Notes: generated from the sequence alone by a model not told the origin. DNA of 36,974 nt from Cellulomonas hominis (GCF_901521055.1 NZ_CABEGA010000042.1:1-36974), one strand, 5' to 3'; counted from the first letter of the stretch, positions 8,187 to 19,421 are shown. Numbers and translations: made by a program.

Positions 8187-8314
8187 TTCTCACTCCGCGC
8201 CGGTCGACGCGTCCGGTCCTCGGTAGTGGCGCTCGGAACGCCTCGGCGCTCCGGGTACCTCGATCGAAGACCGCCGTGACCGGTCCGGCGCCTTCGAGAC
8301 AAAGGAGGGCACCC

Positions 8315-10552
<2,238 letters not shown>

Positions 10553-10553
10553 C

Positions 10554-11882
10554 GTGCCGCTGGACCTCCCTCTCGTCGCGCCCGGTGACCCGGGCAGCGA
10601 CGTGACCGCCGGGCAGGCGGGCGACGGCGACGTCCGTCGCTCCGTCCTGCCCGGCGGGGTCCGCCTCCTCACGGAGCACGTCCCCGGGATGCGGTCCGCG
10701 TCCGTGGGGGCGTGGGTCGGCGTGGGTTCCCGGGACGAGAGCGACGGGCACCACGGCTCGACGCACTTCCTCGAGCACCTGCTGTTCAAGGGCACCGCGC
10801 GGCGCACGGCGATGGACATCGCCGAGGCGTTCGACGAGGTCGGCGGCGAGGCCAACGCCGCCACGGGCAAGGAGCACACCTGCTACTACGCCCGGGTCCT
10901 GGACGAGGACCTGCCGATGGCGGTCGACGTCATCGCGGACATGGTCACCTCGGCGCGGCTCGACGCCGACGAGCTCGAGACCGAGCGCGGCGTGATCCTC
11001 GAAGAGCTCGCGATGAACGACGACGACCCGAGCGACGTCGTGCACGAGCGGTTCGCGACGGTCGTCCTGGGCGACCACCCGCTCGGCCGCCCGATCGGTG
11101 GCACGCCCGAGACCATCCGGGCCGTGCCGCGGGACGCCGTCTGGGAGCACTACCGGCAGCACTACCGGCCGGCCACGCTCGTCATGACGGCCGCCGGGAA
11201 CGTCGACCACGACGCCCTCGCGGCGCAGGTGGCCCGCGCGCTGACCGACGGCGGCTGGACGCTGCCCGAGGGCGACGCGCCCGCCGGCCGCCGGGACGTC
11301 CGGGACGCGGTCGCCGTGACGGCGCAGGCCGAGCGGGTCACCGTGCGGCGCTCCACCGAGCAGGCGAACGTCATCGTCGGCGGCACCGGCCTCACGGCCA
11401 CGGACCCCCGGCGGTTCACGCTCTCGGTGCTGAACGCGGCGCTGGGCGGCGGCATGTCGTCGCGGCTGTTCCAGGAGATCCGCGAGAAGCGGGGCCTGGC
11501 GTACTCGACGTACTCGTTCGCGTCCGGCCACGCCGACACGGGCGTGTTCGGGCTGTACGCCGGCTGCGCGCCGGGCAAGGTCGACCAGGTCACGGACCTG
11601 CTCGTCGCCGAGCTCGAGCGCCTCGCGGACTCGGGCCTCACCGACGCCGAGCTGCGCCGGTCCGTCGGGCAGCTGTCCGGCAGCCTGGTGCTCGGCCTCG
11701 AGGACTCCGGCTCCCGGATGTCCCGGCTCGGCAAGTCCGAGCTCGTGCACGGGGAGCTGCTGTCCACGCAGGAGTCGCTCGACCGCGTCCGCGCGGTCAC
11801 GGCGCGCGACGTCCAGGAGCTCGCCGCCGACCTCGCGTCGCGGCCGCGCTCGGTGGTGCGCGTCGGCCCCTTCGGGGACTGA
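10554..11882 (+). CDS. M16-family zinc metallopeptidase (processing-protease-like)
   Basis: 442 residues. The inverted zinc motif HFLEH (residues 71-75) is intact, and the downstream Glu-rich ETERGVILEE segment (143-151) supplies the third ligand. The C-terminal half has the non-catalytic M16 fold with the R/Y-type segment EKRGLAYSTYSFASGHADTG (residues ~310-330). Homologues next to pnp are common in Gram-positive bacteria; the substrate is unknown. GTG 10554, one base after the pnp stop, fits the operon. GTG 10515 inside pnp is an alternative. Neither has a clear ribosome-binding site. Confidence 0.93.
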   Translation: MPLDLPLVAPGDPGSDVTAGQAGDGDVRRSVLPGGVRLLTEHVPGMRSASVGAWVGVGSRDESDGHHGSTHFLEHLLFKGTARRTAMDIAEAFDEVGGEANAATGKEHTCYYARVLDEDLPMAVDVIADMVTSARLDADELETERGVILEELAMNDDDPSDVVHERFATVVLGDHPLGRPIGGTPETIRAVPRDAVWEHYRQHYRPATLVMTAAGNVDHDALAAQVARALTDGGWTLPEGDAPAGRRDVRDAVAVTAQAERVTVRRSTEQANVIVGGTGLTATDPRRFTLSVLNAALGGGMSSRLFQEIREKRGLAYSTYSFASGHADTGVFGLYAGCAPGKVDQVTDLLVAELERLADSGLTDAELRRSVGQLSGSLVLGLEDSGSRMSRLGKSELVHGELLSTQESLDRVRAVTARDVQELAADLASRPRSVVRVGPFGD

Positions 11883-11915
11883 GCCACCCGCGGGTCCACC
11901 GGCCCGCACGACCGA

Positions 11916-11953
11916 CCAGGAGCCGGGTCCCCGTCGCGGGGCCCGGCTCCTGG
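11916..11953 (+). terminator. Terminator after the M16 peptidase
   Basis: Near-perfect stem: 11916-11931 pairs with 11938-11953, with one G-T wobble at 11928/11941 and a loop around gtcg. It closes the rpsO/pnp/M16 region 34 nt after the stop. Confidence 0.85.
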
Positions 11954-12019
11954 CGTCCGCGGCCGATCCGGGCCGGAGGTCCCGTTCCCCGCGGCGACCC
12001 CCGGGCGGATCATGGACGC

Positions 12020-12889
12020 ATGGCCGCCGTCACGCTCACCCGCCGCTCCGTCGCCGTCGCGCCCCGCTCGCCGGGGCTGGTGGAGGCGCTGTGGGCGGCG
12101 CGGGGTCCGCACGGCGCGCCGCCGCGCGTGGCGCTGCCCGACGGGCGCCCGGCGGCCGTGGTCCGCATGGGCGGGCCGGTGCGGTGGGTGGACCCGCTCA
12201 CCCGCGAGACCGAGGTGATCGGCAGCGTGCTGCGCGGGCCGCGGAGCGTGCCGCAGGTGGTGCTCCCCGACGACCCCGCCGCCCCGTCGTGGGAGGTCGG
12301 CGCCCGGCTCGCCCCGTGGGCGCTGTCCGCGCTGCACCCCGGCGGGTTCCTGGTCGACGACCACCGGCCGCTGGGCGAGGCGCTCGGGCTGGGCGAGGGG
12401 GTGCTCGAGGACCGGCTGGCCGCGGCCTGGGCGGCCGCGACGACGCCCGGCGGGGACGAGGACGCCGGTGCGCGGGCCGCGGCGCGGGAGCTGGAGGAGG
12501 CCCTGGTGGGCGCGGTGCGCCGGCCCGTGCCCGTCGGCGACCGGGACGACCTGGACCGCGTGGTGCGGCTCGCGGACGACGAGCGCGGCCTGCTCCGCTC
12601 GATCGACCTGGCCCGCTCCGTCGACCGGTCGCTCGCCTCGCTGCACGCCCTGACGACCCAGCACCTCGGCGTCACGCCCGCCGCGTTCCTGTCCGCGGTG
12701 CGGATGTGGTGCGCGGTCCGCGAGCTCGGCGTCGACGACCGCGGGGACGCCCTGCGCGTGGTCGCCGTGCTGCGTGCGTACTGCGACGCCGGGTACCCGC
12801 AGCGGGAGGTGGAGCGGTTCACCGGTCTGAGCGCGCTGGAGCTGCGCCGGGCCGTGCGCGGCATGGAGGAGGTGCTGGCGACCGTCTAG
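12020..12889 (+). CDS. AraC-like regulator with DUF6597-type N-terminal domain
   Basis: 289 residues. The N-terminal ~125 residues resemble the DUF6597 sensor domain of AraC relatives: VALPDGRPAAVVRMGGPVRW and, further on, GARLAPWALSALHPGG. The C-terminal ~100 residues fit an AraC helix-turn-helix pair, with HLGVTPAAFLSAVRM and later AGYPQREVERFTGLSALELR. The second helix-turn-helix follows the GYpdqshfsR-F-G-spxxLRR pattern only loosely. ATG 12020 is preceded by gatcat 6 nt upstream, a weak match to the leaderless promoters nearby. The target genes are unknown; dapB follows with 11 nt between. The family assignment is from memory of motifs. Confidence 0.72.
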   Translation: MAAVTLTRRSVAVAPRSPGLVEALWAARGPHGAPPRVALPDGRPAAVVRMGGPVRWVDPLTRETEVIGSVLRGPRSVPQVVLPDDPAAPSWEVGARLAPWALSALHPGGFLVDDHRPLGEALGLGEGVLEDRLAAAWAAATTPGGDEDAGARAAARELEEALVGAVRRPVPVGDRDDLDRVVRLADDERGLLRSIDLARSVDRSLASLHALTTQHLGVTPAAFLSAVRMWCAVRELGVDDRGDALRVVAVLRAYCDAGYPQREVERFTGLSALELRRAVRGMEEVLATV

Positions 12890-12892
12890 GGT
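12887..12892 (+). promoter_or_regulatory. Leaderless promoter -10 of dapB
   Basis: TAGGGT lies 8 nt before the GTG of dapB, overlapping the stop of the upstream gene. Transcription would begin at or next to the start codon, which explains the lack of a ribosome-binding site. Confidence 0.6.
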
Positions 12893-12900
12893 GACGTCCC

Positions 12901-13674
12901 GTGACCTCACCTGACGGCAGCATCGACTCGACACCGGTAGCCGTGCTCGGCGCGGCCGGACGCATGGGCCGCGCGGTCGTGGCGGCCGTCGAGGCGGCGC
13001 CGGACCTGGAGCTGGTGGCCGCCCTCGAGCACGGCGACGACGTCGGCGCGGTCGCCGCGACGGGCGCACGGGTGGCCGTCGACTTCACCGTCCCCTCGGT
13101 CACCGAGGCGAACGTCCGGTCGCTCGTGGCGCAGGGCGTGCACGTCGTGGTCGGCACCACCGGCTGGACCCCCGAGTCGCTCGGCCGGGTCGCCGCGGAC
13201 CTCGAGCAGCGTCCGGGCGTCGGGGTGCTCGTCGCCCCGAACTTCGCGCTCGGGGCGGTGCTCGCGATGGCGTTCGCCGCCCGCGCCGCCCGCTGGTTCG
13301 AGTCCGTCGAGGTGGTCGAGCTGCACCACCCGGACAAGGTCGACGCGCCGTCCGGCACCGCGCGGCACACCGCGCAGGCGATCGCCCGCGCCCGCCGCGA
13401 CGCCGGGCTCGGCCCCGTCCCCGACGCCACGGCCACCGCCCTGGACGGCGCGCGCGGCGCGGACGTCGACGGGGTCCGCGTGCACGCCGTGCGCCTGCGC
13501 GGGCTGGTCGCGCACGAGGAGATCCTGCTGGGCAACCCGGGGGAGCAGCTGACCATCCGGCACGACTCGTTCGACCGGGTGTCGTTCATGCCGGGCGTGC
13601 TGCACGCGGTGCGGACGGTCGGCGGGCGACCCGGGCTGACCGTCGGGCTCGAGCACTACCTGGACCTGGGCTGA
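12901..13674 (+). CDS. dapB: 4-hydroxy-tetrahydrodipicolinate reductase
   Basis: DapB reduces the DapA product with NAD(P)H in the lysine/meso-diaminopimelate pathway, which supplies peptidoglycan. 257 residues. The nucleotide-binding GAAGRMG is at 18-24, and the GTTGW turn at 85-89. The substrate/catalytic motif ELHHPDKVDAPSGTA has His142-His143, Lys146 and SGT 151-153. All key residues are present. dapA is in the same window at 25.8 kb, separated from dapB. The GTG start is supported by a leaderless -10. Confidence 0.97.
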   Translation: MTSPDGSIDSTPVAVLGAAGRMGRAVVAAVEAAPDLELVAALEHGDDVGAVAATGARVAVDFTVPSVTEANVRSLVAQGVHVVVGTTGWTPESLGRVAADLEQRPGVGVLVAPNFALGAVLAMAFAARAARWFESVEVVELHHPDKVDAPSGTARHTAQAIARARRDAGLGPVPDATATALDGARGADVDGVRVHAVRLRGLVAHEEILLGNPGEQLTIRHDSFDRVSFMPGVLHAVRTVGGRPGLTVGLEHYLDLG

Positions 13675-13679
13675 CGCGC

Positions 13680-14225
13680 GTGACCGGCCCCACGGACCCC
13701 GACCGGACCGGCGCATCCCACGGGCCCGAGCGGCCCGCGGGCGGGGAGCGCCGCCGACGGACGTCGCTGGTCGCGGCACTCGCGCTGACGGCCCTGCTGG
13801 CGCTCTACGTCTGGGTGGTCGCCGGCCGGGCGCTCGCGCTCATCCGGACCGAGGAGCCCGTCGGCATCGCGCTCGGCATCGCGTTCGCGGTGCTGCCGCT
13901 GCTGGTGCTCGTGCTCGTCGCCCGGGAGTGGCTGCTGGCGATCGACGTGCAGCGGATGGCCGACGAGCTCGCCGACCGGGGCGAGCTCCCGGTGGACGAC
14001 CTGCCGCGCAGCCCGGGCGGCCGGATCGACCGGGCCGCCGCCACCGCCGCCTTCGACGGCGCCCGCGCCGAGGCGGAGGCCGCCGACCCGGACGACTGGG
14101 GCGCGTGGTACCGGCTGGCGTTCGCGTACGACGCCGCGGGGGACCGCCGGCGGGCCCGCGCGGTCCTCCGGCACGCCAGCCGCCTGCACCGCGGCCGCGG
14201 CACGGGCGCCCCGCCCGCCCTGTGA
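13680..14225 (+). CDS. Small membrane protein with TPR-like C terminus
   Basis: 181 residues. Two transmembrane helices lie at about 29-50 and 60-80 (SLVAALALTALLALYVWVVA; GIALGIAFAVLPLLVLVLVA). The C-terminal cytoplasmic part ends in one TPR-like helix pair (DDWGAWYRLAFAYDAAGDRR followed by a basic helix). It starts (GTG) 5 nt after the dapB stop and is probably co-transcribed. Function is unknown; a scaffold role is possible but is inference. Confidence 0.8.
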   Translation: MTGPTDPDRTGASHGPERPAGGERRRRTSLVAALALTALLALYVWVVAGRALALIRTEEPVGIALGIAFAVLPLLVLVLVAREWLLAIDVQRMADELADRGELPVDDLPRSPGGRIDRAAATAAFDGARAEAEAADPDDWGAWYRLAFAYDAAGDRRRARAVLRHASRLHRGRGTGAPPAL

Positions 14226-14228
14226 CCG

Positions 14229-14270
14229 CCGCGCTGTGACCTCCAGCGCGGTGACCCCCCGCGCGGGGTC
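14229..14270. terminator. Double hairpin between convergent genes
   Basis: Two stems lie between the TPR-like gene (+) and the GGDEF-EAL gene (-). The first is ccgcgctg (14229-14236) / cagcgcgg (14244-14251); the second is gacccc (14253-14258) / ggggtc (14265-14270). Together they could stop transcription from both sides. Confidence 0.65.
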
Positions 14271-14273
14271 GCC

Positions 14274-16016
14274 TCAGGCCGGGGTCAGGTAGCGGGTCAG
14301 GGCGTCGGCGGGCATCGGGCGCGCGACGAGGTAGCCCTGGACCAGCGGGATCCCGGCCGCCCGCAGGGCGTCGAGCTGCTCGGGGGACTCCACGCCCTCC
14401 GCGACGACCGCCATGCCGCGGTCGGTCGCCATCCGGTGCACGAGCTCGACCAGCAGCGCGTCCATCGGGTCGTCGAGCATCCCGGCGACGACGGAGCGGT
14501 CGATCTTCACGACGTCCACCGGCAGGCGGGTCACCTGCCGCAGGCCGGACATCGCGCCGCCGAGGTCGTCCAGGGCGATCGGGACGCCGGCCGCTCGCAG
14601 CGCCCGCAGGGCCGGGTGGGCCCGCACGATCTGCGCCTCGGTCGCCGCCTCGGACAGCTCCAGGCGGACGGCGCCGGGCGCGGTGCCGGTCGCGGCCAGC
14701 ACCGCCAGCACCCGCTCGGCGAGCTGGAGCTCGTCCAGCGCCCAGGGGGACAGGTTCACGTTGACGACCTCGGGCGCGCGGACCGCGGGGTCCGCCTGCC
14801 ACGCGGCCAGGTCGCGGCAGGCCCGGTCCAGCACCCACAGGTCCAGGTCGAGCGCGCGCCCCGCCCGGGCGGCGCGGCCCAGGGGCTCGAGCGGGCCGCC
14901 CAGGGTGCCGTCGTCCGCGCGGCTGCGGAGCAGCGCCTCCACCTCGCGGACCGAGCCGTCCGCGGTCGCCGCGATGGGCTGGTAGTGCACCTCGAGACCC
15001 GCCCACGCCGCGGTCTCGACCTCGGGGGGACCGGTGTCGGCACCCGCGAGCCGGACGCGGTCGCCGCCGGACTTCTTGGCCCCGTACATCGCCAGGTCCG
15101 CCTCGCGCAGCAGCCGGTCGCTGTCGACCAGCGCCCCGGCGCCGATGGCCAGCCCCACGCTGACGCGCGAGTGCGCCGGCACGGGCAGCGCCGGGTCGTG
15201 CGCCGCGATCGCCGCGCGCAGCTGCTCGCCCAGGCCCAGGGCGTGGACCCGCCAGGTGTCGTCCGGCGTCTGCGGGGGCAGCAGGCGGGCGAGCGCGAAC
15301 TCGTCGCCGCCGAGCCGGCCGACCACGTCCCCGGGCCGGGACGTCGCCCCGAGGCGTGTCGCCACCGAGTGCAGCAGCGCGTCGCCGAACGAGTGGCCCA
15401 GCGTGTCGTTGACCTCCTTCAGCCGGTCCAGGTCGAGGAAGGCCAGCACGACCGCACCGCGGCCGGACCGCGCCGCGTCGCACAGGTCACGCAGCCCGTC
15501 GACGAACCGCGCGCGGGACGTCACGCCGGTCAGGTGGTCGTGCGAGGCCTCGTGCGCGAGCTCCGCCGCGAGGGCCTCCATCAGCGTCGTCGGGTCGAGG
15601 ATCCCGACCGGGGCACCGCCCGGGCCCGTGACGACCATGTCCGAGTAGCTGTCGCCCGCCGCGAGCCGCTCGGCCGCCTCCGTCAGGGAGGCACCGACGT
15701 CGACCCAGGGCACGTCCCACCGCGCGACGTCCGCGACCGGGCGCCGGGCCCACAGCGACCGCCCGAACCCGTACCGGCCGGTCATCGTCGTCAGGAAGTC
15801 CTTGCGGGCGACCATGCCGTGCGGGCCGCCCGCCTCCCGGGGCGCGACCAGCACGGAGGAGCCGGTCCACCGGCTGCGGAACCCCACGTCCACCGCCTCG
15901 CACGAGTCGGTGGGGGCGACGACGACGGGGGTGGACACGAGGTCGGCGAGCGCCCGGCCACGGTCGGCGCGCCGCCAGGGCGCGCGGGTCTGAGGGGCTG
16001 CCACGTCCGTGACCAT
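14274..16016 (-). CDS. CBS-GGDEF-EAL cyclic-di-GMP turnover protein
   Basis: 580 residues with no transmembrane segment, so probably cytosolic. Residues ~25-150 look like a tandem CBS sensor with the GRYGFGRSLWARRPV stretch seen in CBS-GGDEF proteins. The GGDEF domain has an intact GGDEF at 236-240 and an inhibitory RxxD site (RPGD, 227-230) five residues before it. The EAL domain keeps Glu360 (EALLR), an Asn in NVNLS (419/421), a Glu in LELSE, Asp483-Asp484 (DDLG, usually DDFG), Lys504 (KID), Glu540 (EGVE) and Gln560. Both synthesis and hydrolysis of c-di-GMP are therefore possible. ATG 16016 has GGAGGG just upstream. Confidence 0.92.
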   Translation of the reverse strand: MVTDVAAPQTRAPWRRADRGRALADLVSTPVVVAPTDSCEAVDVGFRSRWTGSSVLVAPREAGGPHGMVARKDFLTTMTGRYGFGRSLWARRPVADVARWDVPWVDVGASLTEAAERLAAGDSYSDMVVTGPGGAPVGILDPTTLMEALAAELAHEASHDHLTGVTSRARFVDGLRDLCDAARSGRGAVVLAFLDLDRLKEVNDTLGHSFGDALLHSVATRLGATSRPGDVVGRLGGDEFALARLLPPQTPDDTWRVHALGLGEQLRAAIAAHDPALPVPAHSRVSVGLAIGAGALVDSDRLLREADLAMYGAKKSGGDRVRLAGADTGPPEVETAAWAGLEVHYQPIAATADGSVREVEALLRSRADDGTLGGPLEPLGRAARAGRALDLDLWVLDRACRDLAAWQADPAVRAPEVVNVNLSPWALDELQLAERVLAVLAATGTAPGAVRLELSEAATEAQIVRAHPALRALRAAGVPIALDDLGGAMSGLRQVTRLPVDVVKIDRSVVAGMLDDPMDALLVELVHRMATDRGMAVVAEGVESPEQLDALRAAGIPLVQGYLVARPMPADALTRYLTPA

Positions 16017-16097
16017 CGCCCTCCGGCGCGCTGACCTGAGGCTCCGCCGCGCCCCGCCGCCGGGTGTTCGCCGGCCGTTCACCGGCCGCACCCGCCG

Positions 16098-16116
16098 GTC
16101 ACCACGGCCGGGTGAC
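16098..16116 (-). terminator. Inverted repeat after the GNAT gene
   Basis: gtcacc 16098-16103 pairs with ggtgac 16111-16116 across a 7-nt loop, in the 136-nt spacer between the GNAT stop and the GGDEF-EAL start. It is short; termination is only a suggestion. Confidence 0.3.
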
Positions 16117-16152
16117 GGCCTCACCCGTCCGCACCAGCGCGCCGGCCCGGGG

Positions 16153-16725
16153 TCAGATCGAGGCGCCCCAGAGGTGCTCGGTGATCTCGCGGGGGTCGTC
16201 CTCCTCGCCGAGGACCCGGCGCGCGCCGACGTCGCCGAGCCCCGCGGAGCCGAGGAACTGCTCGCGCGCCGTGTCGCCCTCGACGACCCAGGTCTGCACG
16301 CTCGTCGCGCGGTCCTCGTCGCGGAGCAGGTCGACCACCGCGGCCAGCAGGCGCGAACCGTGCCCGAGGCGCCGCTCGCCCGGCTCGACCTCGAGCGCCA
16401 GGATCTCCCCGCCGGGGGTGTCGTCGCCCGACCCGGGGGGCGCGGTGACGGGCACGACCGACGCGAACCCCACGAGCCGCGGGCCGTGGACGGCGACGAG
16501 CACGCGGTAGCCGCGGCCCGGCGGGGCGGTGATCGCGGTCGCCCACTGCTCGGTGAGCCGGGCGGGGTCGATCCGGTCCAGCACCCCGGCGCCCAGCGTC
16601 TCGCCGTGGGTGGCGCGCCAGGCGGCGAGCTGGACGGCGGCGATCGCCCGCTCGTCACCGGGGACGGCGGGCCGCACCGAGACGTCGGAGGTCGAGGGCA
16701 GGAGGGGTCCGGGCATGCGGGTCAC
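16153..16725 (-). CDS. GNAT-family N-acetyltransferase
   Basis: About 190 residues with one GNAT fold. The acetyl-CoA pyrophosphate loop fits RxxGxG as RRLGHGSRLLAAVV. The strand before it is EILALEVEPGER, and the N-terminal segment is VRPAVPGDERAIAAVQLAAW. The acceptor substrate is unknown. GTG 16725 overlaps the stop of the aldehyde dehydrogenase (GTGA), matching other coupled pairs here; ATG 16716 would remove three residues. No ribosome-binding site is visible, consistent with coupling. The gene shares a transcript with the dehydrogenase. Confidence 0.88.
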   Translation of the reverse strand: MTRMPGPLLPSTSDVSVRPAVPGDERAIAAVQLAAWRATHGETLGAGVLDRIDPARLTEQWATAITAPPGRGYRVLVAVHGPRLVGFASVVPVTAPPGSGDDTPGGEILALEVEPGERRLGHGSRLLAAVVDLLRDEDRATSVQTWVVEGDTAREQFLGSAGLGDVGARRVLGEEDDPREITEHLWGASI

Positions 16726-18194
16726 AATGCCACGTAGCGGGTCTCGAGGTACTCCTCGATCCCGGCCTCGCCGCCCTCCCGCCCGATGCCCGAGTGCTTG
16801 ACGCCTCCGAACGGTGCGCTGGCGTCCGACACCATGCCGCGGTTGACGCCGAGCATGCCGGCCTCGACCTGCTCGGCCAGGCGCATGACCCGGCCGACGT
16901 CGCGCGTGTAGGCGTACGCGACCAGCCCGTACTCGGTGGCGTTGGCCAGCCGGACGCCGTCCGCCTCGGAGCCGAACGTGACCACGGGCGCGACGGGTCC
17001 GAAGATCTCCTCCCGGACGGCGCGCGCGTCCTCCGGCACGCGGTCCAGGACGGTCGGCTGGTAGAAGTGCCCGCGCCCCGCGGGGCGCTCCCCGCCGGTC
17101 CGCACGCGGGCGCCCGCGTCCGCCGCCTCGGCGACCAGGTCGGAGACCCGCTCGACGGCGGACCGCTCGATCAGCGGGCCCACGGTCACGCCGGGCTCGG
17201 TGCCGTGTCCGACGACCAGGGCGTCGAACGCGGCGGTGAGCCGGTCGGTGAACTCCGCCGCGACGGACTCCTGCACCAGGAACCGGTTCGCCGCCACGCA
17301 GGTCTGGCCCGCGTTGCGCATCTTCGCGGCGACGGCGCCCTCGACGGCCGCGTCCAGGTCGGCGTCGTCGAACACGAGGAACGGCGCGTTCCCGCCCAGC
17401 TCCATCGACGTGCGCAGGATGCCGTCGGCGGCCTGCCGCAGCAGGGTCCGGCCGACCTCGGTGGAGCCGGTGAACGACAGCTTGCGCAGCCGCGCGTCGG
17501 CGAGCACCGGTGCGGTCAGGGCGCGGGACGAGGACGTGGGGACGGCGTTCACCACGCCCGCGGGCAGGTCCCGCGCGTCGAGCTCCTCGCGCAGCAGCTC
17601 CGCGAAGTAGGCGGTGGTCAGCGGTGTGAGCTGCGCCGGCTTGATCACCACGGGGCAGCCGGCCGCCAGCGCGGGCGCCACCTTGCGGGTGATCATCGCG
17701 ATCGGGAAGTTCCACGGCGTGATGAGCAGGGCGGGGCCGACCGGCCGGCGCAGGACCAGCTGGTGGTGCGTGCCCGCCGGGGCGCGCCGGGTCAGGCCGT
17801 CGAGCCGGACCGCCTGCTCCGAGTACCAGCGCACGTACTCCGCGGCGTAGGCGACCTCCGCGCGGGACTCCGCCAGCGGCTTGCCGCCCTCGGCCGTGAC
17901 CAGGGCGGCGAGGTCCTCGGCCCGTGCCGTCATGGCGTCGAAAACGGCCCGCAGCACGTCCGAGCGCGTCCGCGGGGACACGTCGCGCCACACCGGGAAG
18001 GCACGGTGCGCGGCGTCCAGGGCGGCGAGGCCGTCGTCCGGCGTCGCGTCCGCGACCTCGAACAGCACCTCGGTGGTCGCCGGGTCCGCCACGGGGAACG
18101 TGCCGCCGCCCGAGGCGTGCCGCCAGTGCCCGTCGATCAGCAGCCCCGTCGGGGTGTGCGCGGCGACGTAGGGCGGCAGCGGCGAGGACGACAT
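16722..18194 (-). CDS. Succinate-semialdehyde-type aldehyde dehydrogenase
   Basis: 490 residues, NAD(P)+-dependent aldehyde dehydrogenase fold. [12 protein letters not shown] (160-171) and FTGSTEVG (241-248) form the coenzyme site. Glu265 (MELGGN) is the general base and Cys299 ([11 protein letters not shown]) the nucleophile. The pattern is closest to GabD-like succinate-semialdehyde dehydrogenases, but substrate is not certain. ATG 18194 is the natural family start. It diverges from the S58 peptidase across a 90-nt spacer with a 10-bp inverted repeat, and it is coupled to a GNAT gene downstream. No GABA transaminase gene is nearby. Confidence 0.93.
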   Translation of the reverse strand: MSSSPLPPYVAAHTPTGLLIDGHWRHASGGGTFPVADPATTEVLFEVADATPDDGLAALDAAHRAFPVWRDVSPRTRSDVLRAVFDAMTARAEDLAALVTAEGGKPLAESRAEVAYAAEYVRWYSEQAVRLDGLTRRAPAGTHHQLVLRRPVGPALLITPWNFPIAMITRKVAPALAAGCPVVIKPAQLTPLTTAYFAELLREELDARDLPAGVVNAVPTSSSRALTAPVLADARLRKLSFTGSTEVGRTLLRQAADGILRTSMELGGNAPFLVFDDADLDAAVEGAVAAKMRNAGQTCVAANRFLVQESVAAEFTDRLTAAFDALVVGHGTEPGVTVGPLIERSAVERVSDLVAEAADAGARVRTGGERPAGRGHFYQPTVLDRVPEDARAVREEIFGPVAPVVTFGSEADGVRLANATEYGLVAYAYTRDVGRVMRLAEQVEAGMLGVNRGMVSDASAPFGGVKHSGIGREGGEAGIEEYLETRYVAL

Positions 18195-18216
18195 GGGCCC
18201 AGTGTCGCGCTCACCC

Positions 18217-18247
18217 GGCGCTGCGGCACCCCCTGCGCCGCAGCGCC
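18217..18247. promoter_or_regulatory. Inverted repeat in the ALDH/S58 divergent spacer
   Basis: Perfect 10-bp arms ggcgctgcgg (18217-18226) and ccgcagcgcc (18238-18247) with an 11-nt centre, midway between two divergent start codons. This position suits an operator. No regulator gene is adjacent. Confidence 0.45.
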
Positions 18248-18284
18248 GTGCCGCGGGAGCCCGGCGCCGTGGCACGGTGGGGCC

Positions 18285-19421
18285 ATGGCCGACCGCGCAC
18301 CCCAGCCCGCACCCGAGCCCGCGCCCGACGCGGCGCCGTCCGTCCTGCCGGGCGCCGACCCCGCTCCGCCGGGCGCGGGGGCCGAGCGGCTGCCGGGGAT
18401 CACCGACGTGCCCGGCGTCCGCGTCGGGCACGCGCAGCGCACCGGCGACGGGTGGCTCACCGGCGTCACGGTGGTCCTCCCGCCGCCGGGCACGGTCGCC
18501 GGGGTGGACGTCCGCGGCGGCGGGCCGGGCACGCACGAGACGGACGCGCTCGACCCGCGCACGCTCGTGCCGACCGCGGACTCCGTCGTGCTCACCGGCG
18601 GGTCGGCGTACGGGCTGGTGACGGCGCACGGGGTGCAGCGGTGGCTCGCGGAGCACGACCGCGGCTACCGCGTGGGGGAGGCGCCGGGCGAGGTGGTGCC
18701 GATCGTGCCGGCCGCCGCGGTGTTCGACCTGGGGCGCGGCGGGCGGTTCGACGCGCACCCGGACGAACCCCTGGGCTACGAGGCGGCGGTGGCCGCGGGG
18801 GCGAGCGCGGAGGGCGCGGACGTCGAGCGGGGTTCCGTCGGGGCGGGCACCGGGGCGGCCATCGCGATGCAGCGGCGCAAGGGCGGGGTGGGGACCGCCG
18901 CGGTGCGGCTGCCCGCCCCGCTGGACCACGTGGTCGTCGGGGCGCTCGCGGTGGTGAACGCCGCCGGGGTCCCGGTCGGCGCGCCGTGGCCCGACGCGCC
19001 GGTTCCCCCGGGGCAGCCCGGCGCCCCGGGCCGGCCCGGCACGACCGGCGAGCCCACCACCAGCACCGGCGCGCCGCTCAACACGACCGTCGCGGTGGTC
19101 GCCACGAACGCCGCGCTCGACCCCGCCGAGACGTCCCGCACCGCCACCGCCGCGCACGCCGGCCTGGCGCGCGCCCTCGACCCCGTCCACACACTCGTCG
19201 ACGGCGACACCGTGTTCGCCCTCGCGACGGGCGCCGCGCCGCTGCCGGCGGGTCCGGCGGAGCGCGCCGCCCGGGTCGGTGCCCTGGTCCAGGTGCAGGC
19301 CGCGGCCGCCCGGGCCCTGGAGCTCGCCGTGATCGACGGGATCCGCAGCGCGCAGGGCGTGCGGACACCCCGGGTCGACCTGCCGGCGTGGGACGGTCCG
19401 CTGCCTACGATGGGGGCATGA
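18285..19421 (+). CDS. S58 (DmpA/NylC) family self-cleaving peptidase
   Basis: 378 residues. Members are N-terminal-nucleophile hydrolases that cut themselves into two chains; known members hydrolyse D-aminopeptides, beta-peptides or nylon oligomers. Here the candidate cleavage site is Asn266|Thr267 in [16 protein letters not shown], as in the NylC branch. Other family segments are [13 protein letters not shown] (39-51), the [14 protein letters not shown] region and [10 protein letters not shown] Pro/Gly/Thr-rich loop (~236-264) precedes the cleavage site, and a Pro/Ala-rich tail occupies residues 1-33. No signal peptide is seen. The stop overlaps the thyA start (ATGA). The natural substrate is unknown. 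Confidence 0.9.
   Translation: MADRAPQPAPEPAPDAAPSVLPGADPAPPGAGAERLPGITDVPGVRVGHAQRTGDGWLTGVTVVLPPPGTVAGVDVRGGGPGTHETDALDPRTLVPTADSVVLTGGSAYGLVTAHGVQRWLAEHDRGYRVGEAPGEVVPIVPAAAVFDLGRGGRFDAHPDEPLGYEAAVAAGASAEGADVERGSVGAGTGAAIAMQRRKGGVGTAAVRLPAPLDHVVVGALAVVNAAGVPVGAPWPDAPVPPGQPGAPGRPGTTGEPTTSTGAPLNTTVAVVATNAALDPAETSRTATAAHAGLARALDPVHTLVDGDTVFALATGAAPLPAGPAERAARVGALVQVQAAAARALELAVIDGIRSAQGVRTPRVDLPAWDGPLPTMGA
19406..19411 (+). promoter_or_regulatory. Leaderless promoter -10 of thyA
   Basis: TACGAT, then gggggc, then ATG 19418. The arrangement is almost identical to the one before dapA (TACCGT, gggggc, ATG). It lies inside the last codons of the S58 gene. Confidence 0.65.
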
